From Flavobacterium sasangense DSM 21067 (lineage in GTDB: Bacteria > Bacteroidota > Bacteroidia > Flavobacteriales > Flavobacteriaceae): a stretch of DNA of 64,000 nucleotides. Position numbers and translations under genes: made by a program. The notes beneath the pieces were generated by a model, which saw only the letters and a program-made list of their open reading frames with translations, searched no databases and was not told the origin of the DNA. Below, in pieces: positions 51,374 to 61,576 of the stretch. How positions within the stretch are numbered: the first letter of the stretch is position 1; every line of letters starts with the position of its first letter. The stretch lies in NCBI RefSeq assembly GCF_000686885.1, contig NZ_JMLU01000005.1, positions 1 to 64,000 on the forward strand, given 5' to 3'.

Positions 51374-53572
51374 ATGAAAAAACTCCTCTTGTTTGTAAGC
51401 CTACTATTTCTAACCCAAATCAGCTTAGGACAAGAAAACCCGCGACCAAAAGTTGGACTTGTGCTTAGTGGTGGTGGTGCAAAAGGATTGGCACATATTG
51501 GCGTTCTAAAAGTAATCGATTCACTTGGTATAAAAGTTGATTATGTGGCTGGAACCAGTATGGGTGCGATTGTAGGTGGATTGTATGCATCTGGCTATAA
51601 TGCAGAGCAATTGGATTCTATTTTTTCTAATGTGGATGTTGATGCCTTACTTCAGGATTATACACCAAGAGGTTCTAAATCGTTTTATGAAAAGCGAAAT
51701 GACGAGATTTACGCTTTAACACTTCCCTTTAATAAATTTAAATTGGGATTACCTTCTGGATTATCAAAAGGACTTTATAATTTCAATTTATTGTCTTCTT
51801 TAACACAGCATGTGAGTCATGTTCGTGATTTCAAACAACTGCCTATTCCTTTCTTATGTATTGCAACAGATGCCGAAACGGGTGAAAAAGTGGTTTTGGA
51901 TTCGGGTGTTTTAGCTCAAAACATGATTGCAAGTGGTGCATTACCTACTTTGTATAGTCCGGTTGAAATAAACGGCAGGGTTTTAATCGATGGTGGTGTT
52001 GTGGATAATTATCCTATTGAAGAATTAAAATCTCGAGGAATTGACATTGTTATTGGTGTTGATGTACAAGATGGTTTAAAAACTAGAGATGAGTTAAAAG
52101 GTGTTACTTCCGTTTTAGCACAAATCAATAATTTTTCCATGATAGAAAAAATGGAAGGAAAGCAAAAAGCTACCGATATTTACATCAAACCAGACATAAA
52201 AGGATTTACTGTTGTAGCGTTTGATAAAGGGAAAGAAATTATTGGGAAAGGGAAAGAAAAAGCACTAGAATTTGTTAAAGAATTAACGCCTTTCAGCAAC
52301 TTAGGTTCTAGAAATAATGGCAATGTAATCGCTCAAGATTCTATCTACATTAAAGATATCGTTTTTAATAAATTAGATAATTTCACTAGAGCGTATATTA
52401 TTGGTAAGTTGAAATTTAAAAGAAACACCAAAATCTCAATGACTCAGTTGCAAAAAGGGGTTTTAAACTTAAATGCTACACAAAATTTCAGTGCTATTAA
52501 TTATTCATTTGAAAAAATGCAAGATGGTGATAAATTAATCTTGCACTTGAAAGAAAATGAAAATACTGCGTTTTTGAAGTTCGGATTGCATTATGACGAT
52601 TTATTTAAAAGTGGAATCTTATTGAATTATACTAAGAAACGACTCTTGGCTAAAAATGATGTTGCGTCATTAGATTTGATTTTGGGAGATAACATTCGAT
52701 ACAATTTTGATTATTATATTGATAACGGATTTTATTGGAGTTTTGGTTTCAATTCTAAATTAACAACCTTCAATAGAAATATTACAAGTAACATTGCTGA
52801 TGACGTTGTTTTTAATACTACAGCCAATGCAATAAACGTAGATTTTTTTGACTTGAGTAATCAAGCGTATTTACAAACCATTTTTGCTCAAAAATTTTCA
52901 CTTGGTGGAGGAGTAGAGTTTAAATTTTTAAGATTAGAATCGGAAACATTAGAAAACACAAAACCTGTTTTTGAAGATAGTAATTATTTGTCGGTTTTTG
53001 GATTTATGAAGTACGATTCATTTGATAAAAAATATTTTTCCAGAACGGGTTGGAATTTTAATTCCGAGATAAGATACTATGGATACTCGTCAGATTATAA
53101 AAATAATTTTGAGCGTTTTACTGTTGCAAAAGCAGATTTTGGTTTTGCACAACCCGTTTTTAAAAACATGACTTTTAAGCTCCAAACCGAAGGTGGTTTT
53201 GCAATTGGTGAAAGAAGCGTTTCTTATTTCGATTTTATTTTAGGAGGTTACGGATTTCAGCAAGTAAATAATATTAAGCCTTTTTTTGGTTATGATTTCT
53301 TAAGTTTGGCAGGAGATAGCTATGTAAAACTTTTATTAACAGCAGATTATGAAGTTTTTAAGAAGCATCATTTGAATTTTAGTGCTAACTTTGCTAATAT
53401 AGGAAATAAGATTTTTGATACCATTGATACATGGTTAGTAAAACCTAATTATTCAGGCTATTCTTTAGGTTATGGTATGGAAACAGTTATTGGACCAGTA
53501 GAAATTAAACATTCATGGTCGCCAGAAACAAGAAACCATTACACATGGTTTTCAGTAGGATTTTGGTTTTAA
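51374..53572 (+). CDS. Patatin-like phospholipase fused to an outer-membrane barrel
   Basis: 732 residues. Signal peptide (KKLLLFVSLLFLTQISLGQ), patatin domain with oxyanion loop GGGAKG (33-38), nucleophile Ser62 in GTSMG and the dyad Asp near residue 206 in LIDGGVVDNYP. From about 310 there is a POTRA-like segment (YIKDIVFNKLDNFTRAYIIG) and a C-terminal Omp85-like 16-strand-type barrel ending in WFSVGFWF. This is the PlpD/type Vd-like arrangement; in Bacteroidota the patatin part may stay on the barrel. Probably cleaves phospholipids. Confidence 0.9.
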   Translation: MKKLLLFVSLLFLTQISLGQENPRPKVGLVLSGGGAKGLAHIGVLKVIDSLGIKVDYVAGTSMGAIVGGLYASGYNAEQLDSIFSNVDVDALLQDYTPRGSKSFYEKRNDEIYALTLPFNKFKLGLPSGLSKGLYNFNLLSSLTQHVSHVRDFKQLPIPFLCIATDAETGEKVVLDSGVLAQNMIASGALPTLYSPVEINGRVLIDGGVVDNYPIEELKSRGIDIVIGVDVQDGLKTRDELKGVTSVLAQINNFSMIEKMEGKQKATDIYIKPDIKGFTVVAFDKGKEIIGKGKEKALEFVKELTPFSNLGSRNNGNVIAQDSIYIKDIVFNKLDNFTRAYIIGKLKFKRNTKISMTQLQKGVLNLNATQNFSAINYSFEKMQDGDKLILHLKENENTAFLKFGLHYDDLFKSGILLNYTKKRLLAKNDVASLDLILGDNIRYNFDYYIDNGFYWSFGFNSKLTTFNRNITSNIADDVVFNTTANAINVDFFDLSNQAYLQTIFAQKFSLGGGVEFKFLRLESETLENTKPVFEDSNYLSVFGFMKYDSFDKKYFSRTGWNFNSEIRYYGYSSDYKNNFERFTVAKADFGFAQPVFKNMTFKLQTEGGFAIGERSVSYFDFILGGYGFQQVNNIKPFFGYDFLSLAGDSYVKLLLTADYEVFKKHHLNFSANFANIGNKIFDTIDTWLVKPNYSGYSLGYGMETVIGPVEIKHSWSPETRNHYTWFSVGFWF

Positions 53573-53738
53573 AATTTTTTTACGATATTTGTAATGATGA
53601 AAAATTGGACCGACTTACTTTCGCATTTAAAGTTCCTCATCAAGAGAAATCCTGAGTGAGCAAAACTTCTTTTTTGATTTACAGCTAGATTTATAATCTT
53701 GCTTTAAGCTATTATTAGAACTTTTAATAAAAGAAAAA

Positions 53739-54899
53739 ATGCCAATATATCACAAACTAGGGAATATTCCTCACAAACGTCATATACAATTCCGTAAACC
53801 AAACGGTGATTTGTATTATGAGCAGTTGTTCGGAACGGTTGGTTTTGACGGAATGTCTACCAATTCATATCACGAGCAAAGACCAACTCAGGTTAAAGAA
53901 ATCAGAAGACAATACAGTGTTGCGCCAAAAATTGCGAAATCAAATAACATTCAGTCTTATAAATTAAGAGGATTTGAAATTGAACCGCAAGATGATTATC
54001 TAGAAAGTAGAAAAATTGTTTTGACGAATTCGGATTGTCACATTGTTTTGGCTGCACCAAGAAAATCTACAACGGATTATTTTTATAAAAATACCGATTC
54101 AGATGAAGTAATTTTCATCCACAAAGGAACAGGAAAACTAAGAACCATGTTAGGAAATTTAGATTTCAAATATGGCGATTATTTAGTAGTTCCAAGAGGA
54201 ATGATTTATAAAATGGATTTCGATACCGAAGACAATCGTTTGTTTATTGTTGAATCACATTCGCCAGTTTATACTCCAAAACAATACAGAAACTGGTTTG
54301 GACAATTATTAGAACATTCGCCATTTTGCGAAAGAGATATTCGTCGTCCAGAAGAATTAGAAACCTATAATGAAAAAGGAGATTTCGTAATTAAAGTAAA
54401 GAAAAAAGACGAAATTTTCGAAATGGTTTATGCTTCACATCCGTTTGATGTAATTGGATACGACGGATTTAATTATCCATATGCGTTTTCAATTCACGAT
54501 TTCGAACCAATTACAGGTAGAATTCATTTACCACCACCAATTCACCAAACGTTTGAAACAAATGCTTTCGTAATTTGTTCGTTTGTACCAAGGTTATACG
54601 ATTATCACCCATTGTCAATTCCTGCTCCATATAACCACAGTAATATTGATGCTGATGAGGTATTGTATTATGTAGATGGCGATTTTATGAGCAGAAATGA
54701 TGTGAAACCAGGAAATATTTCTTTACATCCTGCCGGAATTCCTCACGGGCCACACCCAGGAGCAGCAGAAAGAAGTATTGGTAAAAAAGAAACGTTAGAA
54801 TTAGCGGTAATGGTAGATACTTTCAAACCTTTAATGGTTACGGAAGATGCCATGGGTATTGCAGATGAAACGTATTATCAATCTTGGTTAGAGGAATAA
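53739..54899 (+). CDS. hmgA: Homogentisate 1,2-dioxygenase
   Basis: 386 residues. Opens the ring of homogentisate to maleylacetoacetate in tyrosine catabolism. Cupin-type fold with iron-ligand region SLHPAGIPHGPHPGAAERSI; other family blocks are VIFIHKGTGKLRTMLGNLDF, YLVVPRGMIYKMDFDTEDNR, VIGYDGFNYPYAFSIHDFEP and NAFVICSFVPRLYDYHP. Slightly shorter than the mammalian enzyme, as usual in Bacteroidota. It is followed by hppD, which supplies its substrate. The 166-base gap before it has no clear repeat. Confidence 0.95.
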   Translation: MPIYHKLGNIPHKRHIQFRKPNGDLYYEQLFGTVGFDGMSTNSYHEQRPTQVKEIRRQYSVAPKIAKSNNIQSYKLRGFEIEPQDDYLESRKIVLTNSDCHIVLAAPRKSTTDYFYKNTDSDEVIFIHKGTGKLRTMLGNLDFKYGDYLVVPRGMIYKMDFDTEDNRLFIVESHSPVYTPKQYRNWFGQLLEHSPFCERDIRRPEELETYNEKGDFVIKVKKKDEIFEMVYASHPFDVIGYDGFNYPYAFSIHDFEPITGRIHLPPPIHQTFETNAFVICSFVPRLYDYHPLSIPAPYNHSNIDADEVLYYVDGDFMSRNDVKPGNISLHPAGIPHGPHPGAAERSIGKKETLELAVMVDTFKPLMVTEDAMGIADETYYQSWLEE

Positions 54900-54951
54900 A
54901 AAATTAAACACAACTTTTGGTAAATAGTACCATTTTTAAAATATTAGAATC

Positions 54952-56115
54952 ATGTCACAAGAAATAAAATCAGTAGAATACGGATTAGAAAAAATATTTG
55001 AAGGAGCACAAGACTTCTTGCCTTTAATGGGAACAGATTACGTAGAATTTTACGTAGGAAACGCAAAACAAGCAGCGCATTTTTATAAAACAGCTTTCGG
55101 GTTTCAATCTTTAGCCTATGCAGGATTAGAAACAGGAGTTAAAGACAAGGCGTCTTACGTTTTAAAACAAGACAAAATCCGTTTGGTATTAACTACCGCT
55201 TTAAATAGTGATTCTCCAATTGGAGAACATGTAAAAAAACATGGTGATGGAGTTAAAGTGATTGCCCTTTGGGTAGAAGATGCACGTCAGTCTTACGAAG
55301 AAACAACTAAGCGTGGTGCAAAATCTTATTTTGAACCAGTAGTTGAAAAAGACGAAAATGGAGAAGTGGTTCGTGCAGGTATTTATGGAGCTTATGGTGA
55401 AACTGTTTTCGTTTTTGTAGAACGCAAAAATTATAACGGAATCTTTTTACCAGGCTATAGCGAATGGAAATCAGATTATAACCCAACACCAGTAGGATTA
55501 AAATATATCGACCACATGGTAGGTAATACGGGTTGGAACAGAATGAATGAAGCAGTAAAATGGTTTGAAGATGTTATGGGATTTGTAAATTTCCTTTCAT
55601 TTGATGACAAACAAATTACTACAGAATATTCTGCTTTAATGTCTAAAGTAATGTCTAATGGTAATGGTAGAATTAAATTCCCAATTAACGAACCAGCGGA
55701 AGGTAAAAAACGTTCTCAAATTGAAGAATATTTAGACTTTTATGAAGGAGAAGGAGTGCAGCACATTGCTGTGGCAACTGATGATATCATTTCAACCGTA
55801 GCTGAAATGCGTGCTAGAGGAATCGAGTTTTTAAGTACGCCACCTCAAGCATATTATGATGCAATTCCAGAAAGATTAAAAGATCACATGTCTAAATTTA
55901 AAGAAGATATTAACGAACTTCAAAAATTAGGTATCATGATTGATGCTGACGAGGAAGGTTATTTGTTACAAATTTTTACCAAGCCAGTTGAAGATCGTCC
56001 AACACTTTTCTTTGAAATTATTCAAAGAATGGGTGCTCGTGGGTTTGGTGCAGGTAACTTTAAAGCCCTTTTTGAGTCAATTGAGCGTGAGCAAGAATTG
56101 CGAGGTACGTTATAA
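54952..56115 (+). CDS. hppD: 4-hydroxyphenylpyruvate dioxygenase
   Basis: 387 residues. Fe(II) dioxygenase making homogentisate from 4-hydroxyphenylpyruvate. Two vicinal-oxygen-chelate halves: GTDYVEFYVGNAKQAAHFYK and LKYIDHMVGNTGWNRMNEAV (first iron His), GEGVQHIAVATDDI (second His) and LLQIFTKPVEDRPTLFFEII (Glu ligand), with the C-terminal RMGARGFGAGNFKALFESIE. 52 bases after hmgA, so the pair forms a tyrosine-degradation operon. Confidence 0.96.
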   Translation: MSQEIKSVEYGLEKIFEGAQDFLPLMGTDYVEFYVGNAKQAAHFYKTAFGFQSLAYAGLETGVKDKASYVLKQDKIRLVLTTALNSDSPIGEHVKKHGDGVKVIALWVEDARQSYEETTKRGAKSYFEPVVEKDENGEVVRAGIYGAYGETVFVFVERKNYNGIFLPGYSEWKSDYNPTPVGLKYIDHMVGNTGWNRMNEAVKWFEDVMGFVNFLSFDDKQITTEYSALMSKVMSNGNGRIKFPINEPAEGKKRSQIEEYLDFYEGEGVQHIAVATDDIISTVAEMRARGIEFLSTPPQAYYDAIPERLKDHMSKFKEDINELQKLGIMIDADEEGYLLQIFTKPVEDRPTLFFEIIQRMGARGFGAGNFKALFESIEREQELRGTL

Positions 56116-56224
56116 AAAGTTAAAATTATTGACAAATCATCAAATTACAACGTTGTAGTGGTGTCATTTTTGATAAAAAAATGTTAAAGTTGAAATTTAA
56201 CTAAGAATAATTCAAAAACATATA

Positions 56225-56232
56225 TACCTTTG
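56225..56232 (+). promoter_or_regulatory. Promoter -7 element of the candidate small RNA
   Basis: TACCTTTG fits TAnnTTTG exactly and is followed by CACTCGC, a sequence often seen after such boxes in Flavobacteria. No coding start follows within 170 bases. Confidence 0.5.
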
Positions 56233-56235
56233 CAC

Positions 56236-56347
56236 TCGCAAAACAAGGAGGTAGTTTGCCTTGCTTTGTAATAAATTTTCATAATTTATAGTTTTTTGGT
56301 TGGTTAATAGCATAAAAACTCAGTCATATTTTTGACTGGGTTTTTTT
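56236..56347 (+). ncRNA. Candidate small structured RNA of about 110 nt
   Basis: The gap between hppD and the DUF3108 gene has its own promoter-like box (56225-56232), then a 10-bp stem with one mismatch (56239-56248 with 56259-56268, loop of 10) and ends in a rho-independent terminator (56315-56347). No open frame with a start lies in it. This is what a free-standing small RNA would look like. It matches no RNA family that I recognise; a short leader or attenuator is an alternative, although the downstream gene has its own promoter. Confidence 0.45.
56315..56347 (+). terminator. Terminator closing the candidate small RNA
   Basis: AAAACTCAGTCA, loop TATTTT, TGACTGGGTTTT followed by more T residues; one G-T wobble. 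Confidence 0.8.
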
Positions 56348-56362
56348 GTTTTAGTATTTTTG
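56332..56362 (+). promoter_or_regulatory. Promoter of the DUF3108 gene overlapping the terminator
   Basis: TTG 56332-56334, 20-base spacer, TATTTTTG 56355-56362, then 40 bases to ATG 56403. The -33 TTG lies in the 3' arm of the terminator hairpin. Confidence 0.5.
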
Positions 56363-56402
56363 GAACAGAAATTGCATTTTCATTTCTAAAAATGAATAAA
56401 CT

Positions 56403-57179
56403 ATGAAAAAAATTATCTTACTTCTCGTTTTATTTGTGTTTACAAATTCTTTTGTAGTACAAGAAAATGCATATACTACTGGAGAGTGGTTTAAACTTCG
56501 AATTCACTATGGAATGGTTAATGCAGGCTATGCCACTTTAGAAATTAAAGACGCAGTCAAAAACAATAAAAAAGTACATCACGTTGTAGGAAAAGGTTGG
56601 ACCGTAGGAATGACCAAATTTTTCTTTGAAGTTGATGATAATTACGAAAGTTATTTCGACAAACAAACGGGAAAGCCGTATCAATTTGTTAGAAAAATTG
56701 ATGAAGGAGGTTATACAAAAAATCAAGAAGGCTTTTTTAATCAAGATCGAAATACGGTTTTAGTTAAAGATTATAAACATAAAACCGAAAAAACATTTTC
56801 TGTTCCAGAAGAAGTACAAGATATTGTGTCTTCATTTTACTATTTGAGAAATCATCCAAAAATTGACAAATTAAAAGTTGGAGAATCTGTCTCAATTGAT
56901 ATGTTTTTTGACAATGAAACCACAAAATTTAAGCTAAAATTTATTGGTAGAGAAGATATAAAAACTAAATTTGGAAAAGTTTCTTGTATGATTTTTAGAC
57001 CCTACGTTCAAGCGGGTAGAGTTTTTAAAGAAGAGGAAAGTTTAACTGTTTGGATATCAGATGATGATAATAAAATCCCAATCCGTATAAAGGCAAGTTT
57101 AGCAGTGGGTTCTTTAAAAGCCGATTTAGAAGCTTTTAAAGGCTTAAAAAATTCATTTAAAGTAAAAGTAGAAAGATAA
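56403..57179 (+). CDS. DUF3108 domain exported protein
   Basis: 258 residues. Signal peptide MKKIILLLVLFVFTNSFVVQ; DUF3108 pattern GEWFKLRIHYGMVNAGYATL, FEVDDNYESYFDKQTGKPYQ, IVSSFYYLRNHPKIDKLKVG and FGKVSCMIFRPYVQAGRVFK. The family is a periplasmic beta-rich domain of unknown role. Its stop overlaps the start of the TDO-like gene by one base, so the two are coupled. Confidence 0.87.
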   Translation: MKKIILLLVLFVFTNSFVVQENAYTTGEWFKLRIHYGMVNAGYATLEIKDAVKNNKKVHHVVGKGWTVGMTKFFFEVDDNYESYFDKQTGKPYQFVRKIDEGGYTKNQEGFFNQDRNTVLVKDYKHKTEKTFSVPEEVQDIVSSFYYLRNHPKIDKLKVGESVSIDMFFDNETTKFKLKFIGREDIKTKFGKVSCMIFRPYVQAGRVFKEEESLTVWISDDDNKIPIRIKASLAVGSLKADLEAFKGLKNSFKVKVER

Positions 57180-58105
57180 TGGAAGTAACTCCAAAAATTC
57201 AAGAACAATTAGATCAACTTCATGATAAATTTGAAGCAATAAATCAAAATACATCCACTCATTTAGAAGGGTTACTTTGGGCTAAACCCATTACCTATTG
57301 GGATTATATTCAAACGGATGCGCTTTTGAGTCTTCAAACACAACGCACCACTTTGCCAGATGAAATGGTGTTTGTAATGTATCATCAAGTAAATGAATTG
57401 TTGTTCAAAATGATTCTTTGGGAAATGAACCAGTTGTGTCATAACGAAAAACCTACAACTGATTATTTCACGGAGAAATTAGGAAGAATTAGTCGTTATT
57501 TCGATATGCTAACCACTTCTTTCGACATTATGAAAGACGGAATGGAGCCTGAACAATATTTAAAATTCCGAAATACTTTAACACCAGCGAGCGGTTTCCA
57601 ATCGGCACAATATCGTTTAATTGAATTCAGTTCAACGGATTTAATTAACTTAATCGATAATCGTTTTAGAGCTACTATTGATAGAAATACACCATACGAA
57701 CATACTTTTGAACATTTGTATTGGCAAGCTGCAGGAAAAGATTATCATACGGGTGAAAAATCATATCTGATTTTAGAATTCGAAAGAAAATACAAAAAAG
57801 TGTTCTTAGATTGGATGGAAGAATACAACACGATTAATTTGTGGAGAAAATTCAAACAATTACCAGAAGCCGATCAACAAAATCCTGAATTAGTTGCTGC
57901 GATGCGTCATTACGACAAAACGGTTAATATAACTTGGGTAATGGGTCACTTTAATGCTGCCAAAAAATACATTGAAAGTGTACCAGGAAATCACGAAGCA
58001 ACAGGCGGAAGTGATTGGAAAAAATACATGTTACCAAAATACCAAAAACGAATATTTTTTCCTGAACTATGGACGAAAGAAGAATTAGATAACTGGGGAG
58101 AATAA
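57179..58105 (+). CDS. Tryptophan 2,3-dioxygenase family protein
   Basis: 308 residues, all-helical TDO-like protein. PITYWDYIQTDALLSLQTQR and DEMVFVMYHQVNELLFKMIL correspond to the TDO substrate-pocket helices (including the conserved His of the YHQ motif), and TWVMGHFNAAKKYI with EATGGSDWKKYMLP corresponds to the heme-His and GTGGS loop. It would cleave the indole ring of tryptophan to N-formylkynurenine. Tyrosine-degradation genes lie just upstream, but no other kynurenine-pathway gene is present here. Confidence 0.87.
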   Translation: MEVTPKIQEQLDQLHDKFEAINQNTSTHLEGLLWAKPITYWDYIQTDALLSLQTQRTTLPDEMVFVMYHQVNELLFKMILWEMNQLCHNEKPTTDYFTEKLGRISRYFDMLTTSFDIMKDGMEPEQYLKFRNTLTPASGFQSAQYRLIEFSSTDLINLIDNRFRATIDRNTPYEHTFEHLYWQAAGKDYHTGEKSYLILEFERKYKKVFLDWMEEYNTINLWRKFKQLPEADQQNPELVAAMRHYDKTVNITWVMGHFNAAKKYIESVPGNHEATGGSDWKKYMLPKYQKRIFFPELWTKEELDNWGE

Positions 58106-58132
58106 CCGCCATAGCGCACAAAACAAAAAACA

Positions 58133-59371
58133 TTGAGATATTTAGTATTAGCCATTTTATTTGTTACTTTTTTTACTGCTTGTAATTCGAAAGATGAATC
58201 AGAAAAAGCTAAAAAAGCAGTAGTAAAAAAAGAACCCATCATAAAAGAGTACGGATTTACATTTAACGACTATAAAGTGGTTAGAGATACTATTCGCTCT
58301 GGTGATACATTTGGAAAATTACTAGAAAAATTCCCATTAAAAGATAGTTTACGCATTCACGATGTTACTGAAAAAGTAAAAGATTCATTCAATGTTAAAA
58401 GAATTAAAGCTGGCAAACCTTATATCATGTTTCTCGATAAGAAAAAGCCTAACACGCTTCAAGCTTTAGTTTATATTGAGGATAGGATTAATTACACCGT
58501 GGTTGATTTTAGAGATTCTATAGTAGTTTCAAACAAACAAAAACCCACCACTTTAAGAAGAAGAGTAGTAGCGGCGGAAATCGAAGGTTCATTATCCGAA
58601 ACTCTAAGTAATGCCGGAGTTAGCGCTGGTTTAGCTAATAAGTTAGCGAATATTTATGCTTATACCGTCGATTTCTTCAAGATTCAAAAAGGGGATAAAT
58701 TTGCAGTTACTATAAACGAACGTTACATCGACGATTCTATTTACGTGGGAGTGGAAAGTATTGAAGCGTCTTATTTTGAGCATAAAGGCAAGAAAATCTT
58801 CGCTTTCCCATATAAATTATCCGAAAATCAGAAATATGAAGATTTTTATGATGAAAACGGAAAAGGTTTAAAAAGTATGTTCTTAAAAGCTCCGTTGGAT
58901 TATTTTAGAATTTCGTCTCGTTTTTCGGGCAGACGTTTTCATCCTGTGCAAATGCGTTTCAAAGCCCATAACGGAACCGATTATGCAGCTCCTCATGGAA
59001 CACCAATTAAAACCACTGCTTCAGGCGTTGTAGAACGAACTGGTTATACAGCGGGTAATGGAAATTTTGTAAAAGTTCGTCATAGCTCAACTTATTCTAC
59101 GCAATATTTGCACATGTCTAAAATTTTGGTTCGAAACGGACAACGCGTTACACAAGGACAAGTGATTGGTAAAGTAGGAAGTACAGGTTTAGCGACGGGT
59201 CCTCACGTTTGTTACCGTTTTTGGAAAAATGGCGTTCAAGTAGATCCGCTTAGGCTGAAATTACCAAATGCCGAACCGATGAATGAATCTCATAAACAAA
59301 AATATTTAGCACATATTGCCCCTTTAAAGAAAGAATTGGATAGTATAACTGCAGTAAAATTTAAAGAATAA
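58133..59371 (+). CDS. M23 family metallopeptidase, lipoprotein
   Basis: 412 residues with a TTG start at 58133 ([20 protein letters not shown]): the lipobox FTAC makes it a lipoprotein. A helical/beta linker region (OapA/LysM-like [20 protein letters not shown]) comes first, then a LytM domain at about 265-370 with [14 protein letters not shown] (HxxxD), STQYLHMSK and GPHVCYRFW. Likely a peptidoglycan DD-endopeptidase or its activator. The pgi ATG overlaps its stop by one base. Confidence 0.9.
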   Translation: MRYLVLAILFVTFFTACNSKDESEKAKKAVVKKEPIIKEYGFTFNDYKVVRDTIRSGDTFGKLLEKFPLKDSLRIHDVTEKVKDSFNVKRIKAGKPYIMFLDKKKPNTLQALVYIEDRINYTVVDFRDSIVVSNKQKPTTLRRRVVAAEIEGSLSETLSNAGVSAGLANKLANIYAYTVDFFKIQKGDKFAVTINERYIDDSIYVGVESIEASYFEHKGKKIFAFPYKLSENQKYEDFYDENGKGLKSMFLKAPLDYFRISSRFSGRRFHPVQMRFKAHNGTDYAAPHGTPIKTTASGVVERTGYTAGNGNFVKVRHSSTYSTQYLHMSKILVRNGQRVTQGQVIGKVGSTGLATGPHVCYRFWKNGVQVDPLRLKLPNAEPMNESHKQKYLAHIAPLKKELDSITAVKFKE

Positions 59372-61008
59372 TGGCACTACCAAAAGTAAACCCATCACAA
59401 ACAGCTGCATGGCAGCAAATACAATCTCACTTTGAGAAAATGCAAGCAACATCTATGAAAGATTTGTTTGCTTCTGATGCGAATAGAGCAGAGAAATTTC
59501 ACATACAATGGAATGATTTTTTAGTAGATTATTCTAAAAACATCATCAATCAAGAAACCTTAGATTTGTTATTGAATTTAGCTAACGAAGTTGAATTAAA
59601 ACAAGCAATTTCAAGTTATTTTCAAGGTGATTTAATTAATCAAACCGAAAATAGAGCGGTTTTACACACGGCGCTTCGTGCAAAAGAATCAGCTAATATT
59701 TTAGTTGATGGTGTTAACGTAATGCCAGAAGTATATTCGGTAAAAAATAAAATCAAAAACTTCTCTAACGAAGTTATCTCAGGAAATAAAAAAGGATTTA
59801 CAGGAAAACCATTTACTGATATTGTAAATATTGGAATTGGTGGTTCTGATTTAGGTCCAGCCATGATTGTAGAAGCTTTACAATTCTATAAAAATCATTT
59901 AAACGTCCATTTTGTTTCTAATGTCGATGGCGATCACGTTAACGAAGTAATCAAGAAATTAAATCCAGAAACTACTTTATTTGTAGTCGTTTCTAAAACT
60001 TTCACTACGCAAGAAACCTTATCCAATGCTGAAACTATCAGAAGTTGGTTCTTACAATCGGCTTCACAAGACGATGTGGCTAAGCATTTCGTAGCGGTTT
60101 CAACCAATATCCAAAAAGTAACCGAATTCGGAATTAATCCTGATAACGTTTTCCCAATGTGGGATTGGGTTGGGGGTCGTTTTTCGTTATGGAGCGCGGT
60201 AGGTTTATCCGTAAGTTTAGCAGTTGGGTTTGATAATTTCGATAAATTATTGAAAGGTGCCAACGAAATGGACGAACATTTCAAAAACGAGTCTTTCGAA
60301 AAAAATATTCCGGTAATTTTAGCTTTACTAAGCATTTGGTACAACAACTTTTTTGGTGCCGAAAGCGAAGCTTTAATTCCGTATACCCAATATTTACAGA
60401 AGTTAGCACCATACCTGCAACAAGGTATCATGGAAAGTAACGGAAAAAGTATTGGTAGAGATGGAAAACCAGTAAATTATCAAACGGGAACCATTATTTG
60501 GGGTGAACCTGGAACAAATTCGCAACACGCGTTTTTCCAGTTGATTCATCAAGGAACCAAATTAATTCCAACAGATTTCATCGGATTCAAACAATCGCTT
60601 TACGGAAACAAAGATCATCATGACAAATTAATGTCTAATTTCTTTGCGCAAACCGAAGCTTTATTAATGGGAAAAACCGAAGTGCAAGTAAAAGCAGAAT
60701 TCGAGAAACAAGGAATTTCAGGTGAAAAAGCCGATTTTCTATTGCCTTTCAAAGTCTTTTCGGGAAATAAACCAACAAATACTATTCTTGTCAATAAATT
60801 AACGCCAGAGTCATTAGGTGCTTTAGTTGCCATGTACGAACACAAGATCTTCGTGCAAGGTATCATTTGGAACATCTTTAGTTATGACCAATGGGGCGTG
60901 GAATTAGGAAAACAATTAGCTAATTCCATCTTAGATGAAATCGAGTCAAAAGAAGTGAAAAATCACGATAGTTCTACTTCATTTTTGTTAAAAGCATATT
61001 TGAAATAA
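59371..61008 (+). CDS. pgi: Glucose-6-phosphate isomerase
   Basis: 545 residues. Interconverts glucose 6-phosphate and fructose 6-phosphate. Family blocks: [98 protein letters not shown] and FGAVYEH-type end ([34 protein letters not shown]). Normal length. Followed by a terminator. Confidence 0.96.
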   Translation: MALPKVNPSQTAAWQQIQSHFEKMQATSMKDLFASDANRAEKFHIQWNDFLVDYSKNIINQETLDLLLNLANEVELKQAISSYFQGDLINQTENRAVLHTALRAKESANILVDGVNVMPEVYSVKNKIKNFSNEVISGNKKGFTGKPFTDIVNIGIGGSDLGPAMIVEALQFYKNHLNVHFVSNVDGDHVNEVIKKLNPETTLFVVVSKTFTTQETLSNAETIRSWFLQSASQDDVAKHFVAVSTNIQKVTEFGINPDNVFPMWDWVGGRFSLWSAVGLSVSLAVGFDNFDKLLKGANEMDEHFKNESFEKNIPVILALLSIWYNNFFGAESEALIPYTQYLQKLAPYLQQGIMESNGKSIGRDGKPVNYQTGTIIWGEPGTNSQHAFFQLIHQGTKLIPTDFIGFKQSLYGNKDHHDKLMSNFFAQTEALLMGKTEVQVKAEFEKQGISGEKADFLLPFKVFSGNKPTNTILVNKLTPESLGALVAMYEHKIFVQGIIWNIFSYDQWGVELGKQLANSILDEIESKEVKNHDSSTSFLLKAYLK

Positions 61009-61028
61009 GTTTTCAAAATGTATTACAT

Positions 61029-61066
61029 AAAAACCTCTTATTCATTTTTTTGGGTAAGGGGTTTTT
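61029..61066 (+). terminator. Terminator after pgi
   Basis: AAAAACCTCTTA, 14-base loop, TAAGGGGTTTTT: 12 bp with one wobble, T-rich end. Confidence 0.75.
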
Positions 61067-61081
61067 AATTTCCTATATTTG
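61050..61081 (+). promoter_or_regulatory. Promoter of the small membrane protein gene
   Basis: TTG 61050-61052 in the terminator loop, 21-base spacer, TATATTTG 61074-61081, 24 bases before ATG 61106. Confidence 0.45.
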
Positions 61082-61105
61082 TAATTCACTTTAAAAAAAT
61101 TAGGT

Positions 61106-61531
61106 ATGTACGAAACTATTCAATCTGTTCACTCTATTTTAGCGTATGCCGCTTTAGGCTTATTGTTATTGGCTTCTATTAATGCCATTTTTGGATTAAC
61201 TTCTAAAAAATTATTTACTGATAAAGACTTACGTTTGTCTTTATTTACCTTAATCATCTGCCACATTCAATTGTTAGTAGGTTTGATTTTGTATTTTGTT
61301 TCTCCATTAGGTTCTGCTCAATTAGGAAACATGAAAGACGCTGCTATGCGTTTGACTTCGTTAGAACATCCATTAATTAATATTATTGCTTTGGCACTAA
61401 TTACAATCGGATGGTCAAAACATAAAAAAGAAGAAAGTAACAACGGAAAATTCAAAAAGATTGCCGTTTTTTATACATTAGGTTTAATATTAATCTTATC
61501 GAGACTTCCTTGGGCTAATTGGTTCAATTAG
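61106..61531 (+). CDS. Four-helix membrane protein, conserved in Bacteroidota
   Basis: 141 residues with four membrane helices (SILAYAALGLLLLASINAIF, LFTLIICHIQLLVGLILYFV, PLINIIALALITIGWSKHKK, YTLGLILILSRLPWANWF). Several His (His9, His53, His91-region) sit near helix ends, as in small b-type cytochrome-like proteins, but a heme role is only a guess. No proven function known to me. Confidence 0.7.
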   Translation: MYETIQSVHSILAYAALGLLLLASINAIFGLTSKKLFTDKDLRLSLFTLIICHIQLLVGLILYFVSPLGSAQLGNMKDAAMRLTSLEHPLINIIALALITIGWSKHKKEESNNGKFKKIAVFYTLGLILILSRLPWANWFN

Positions 61532-61576
61532 TTTTTGGTACAATCTTTGGTAATAAGTCAACAAAATCAATAAATT

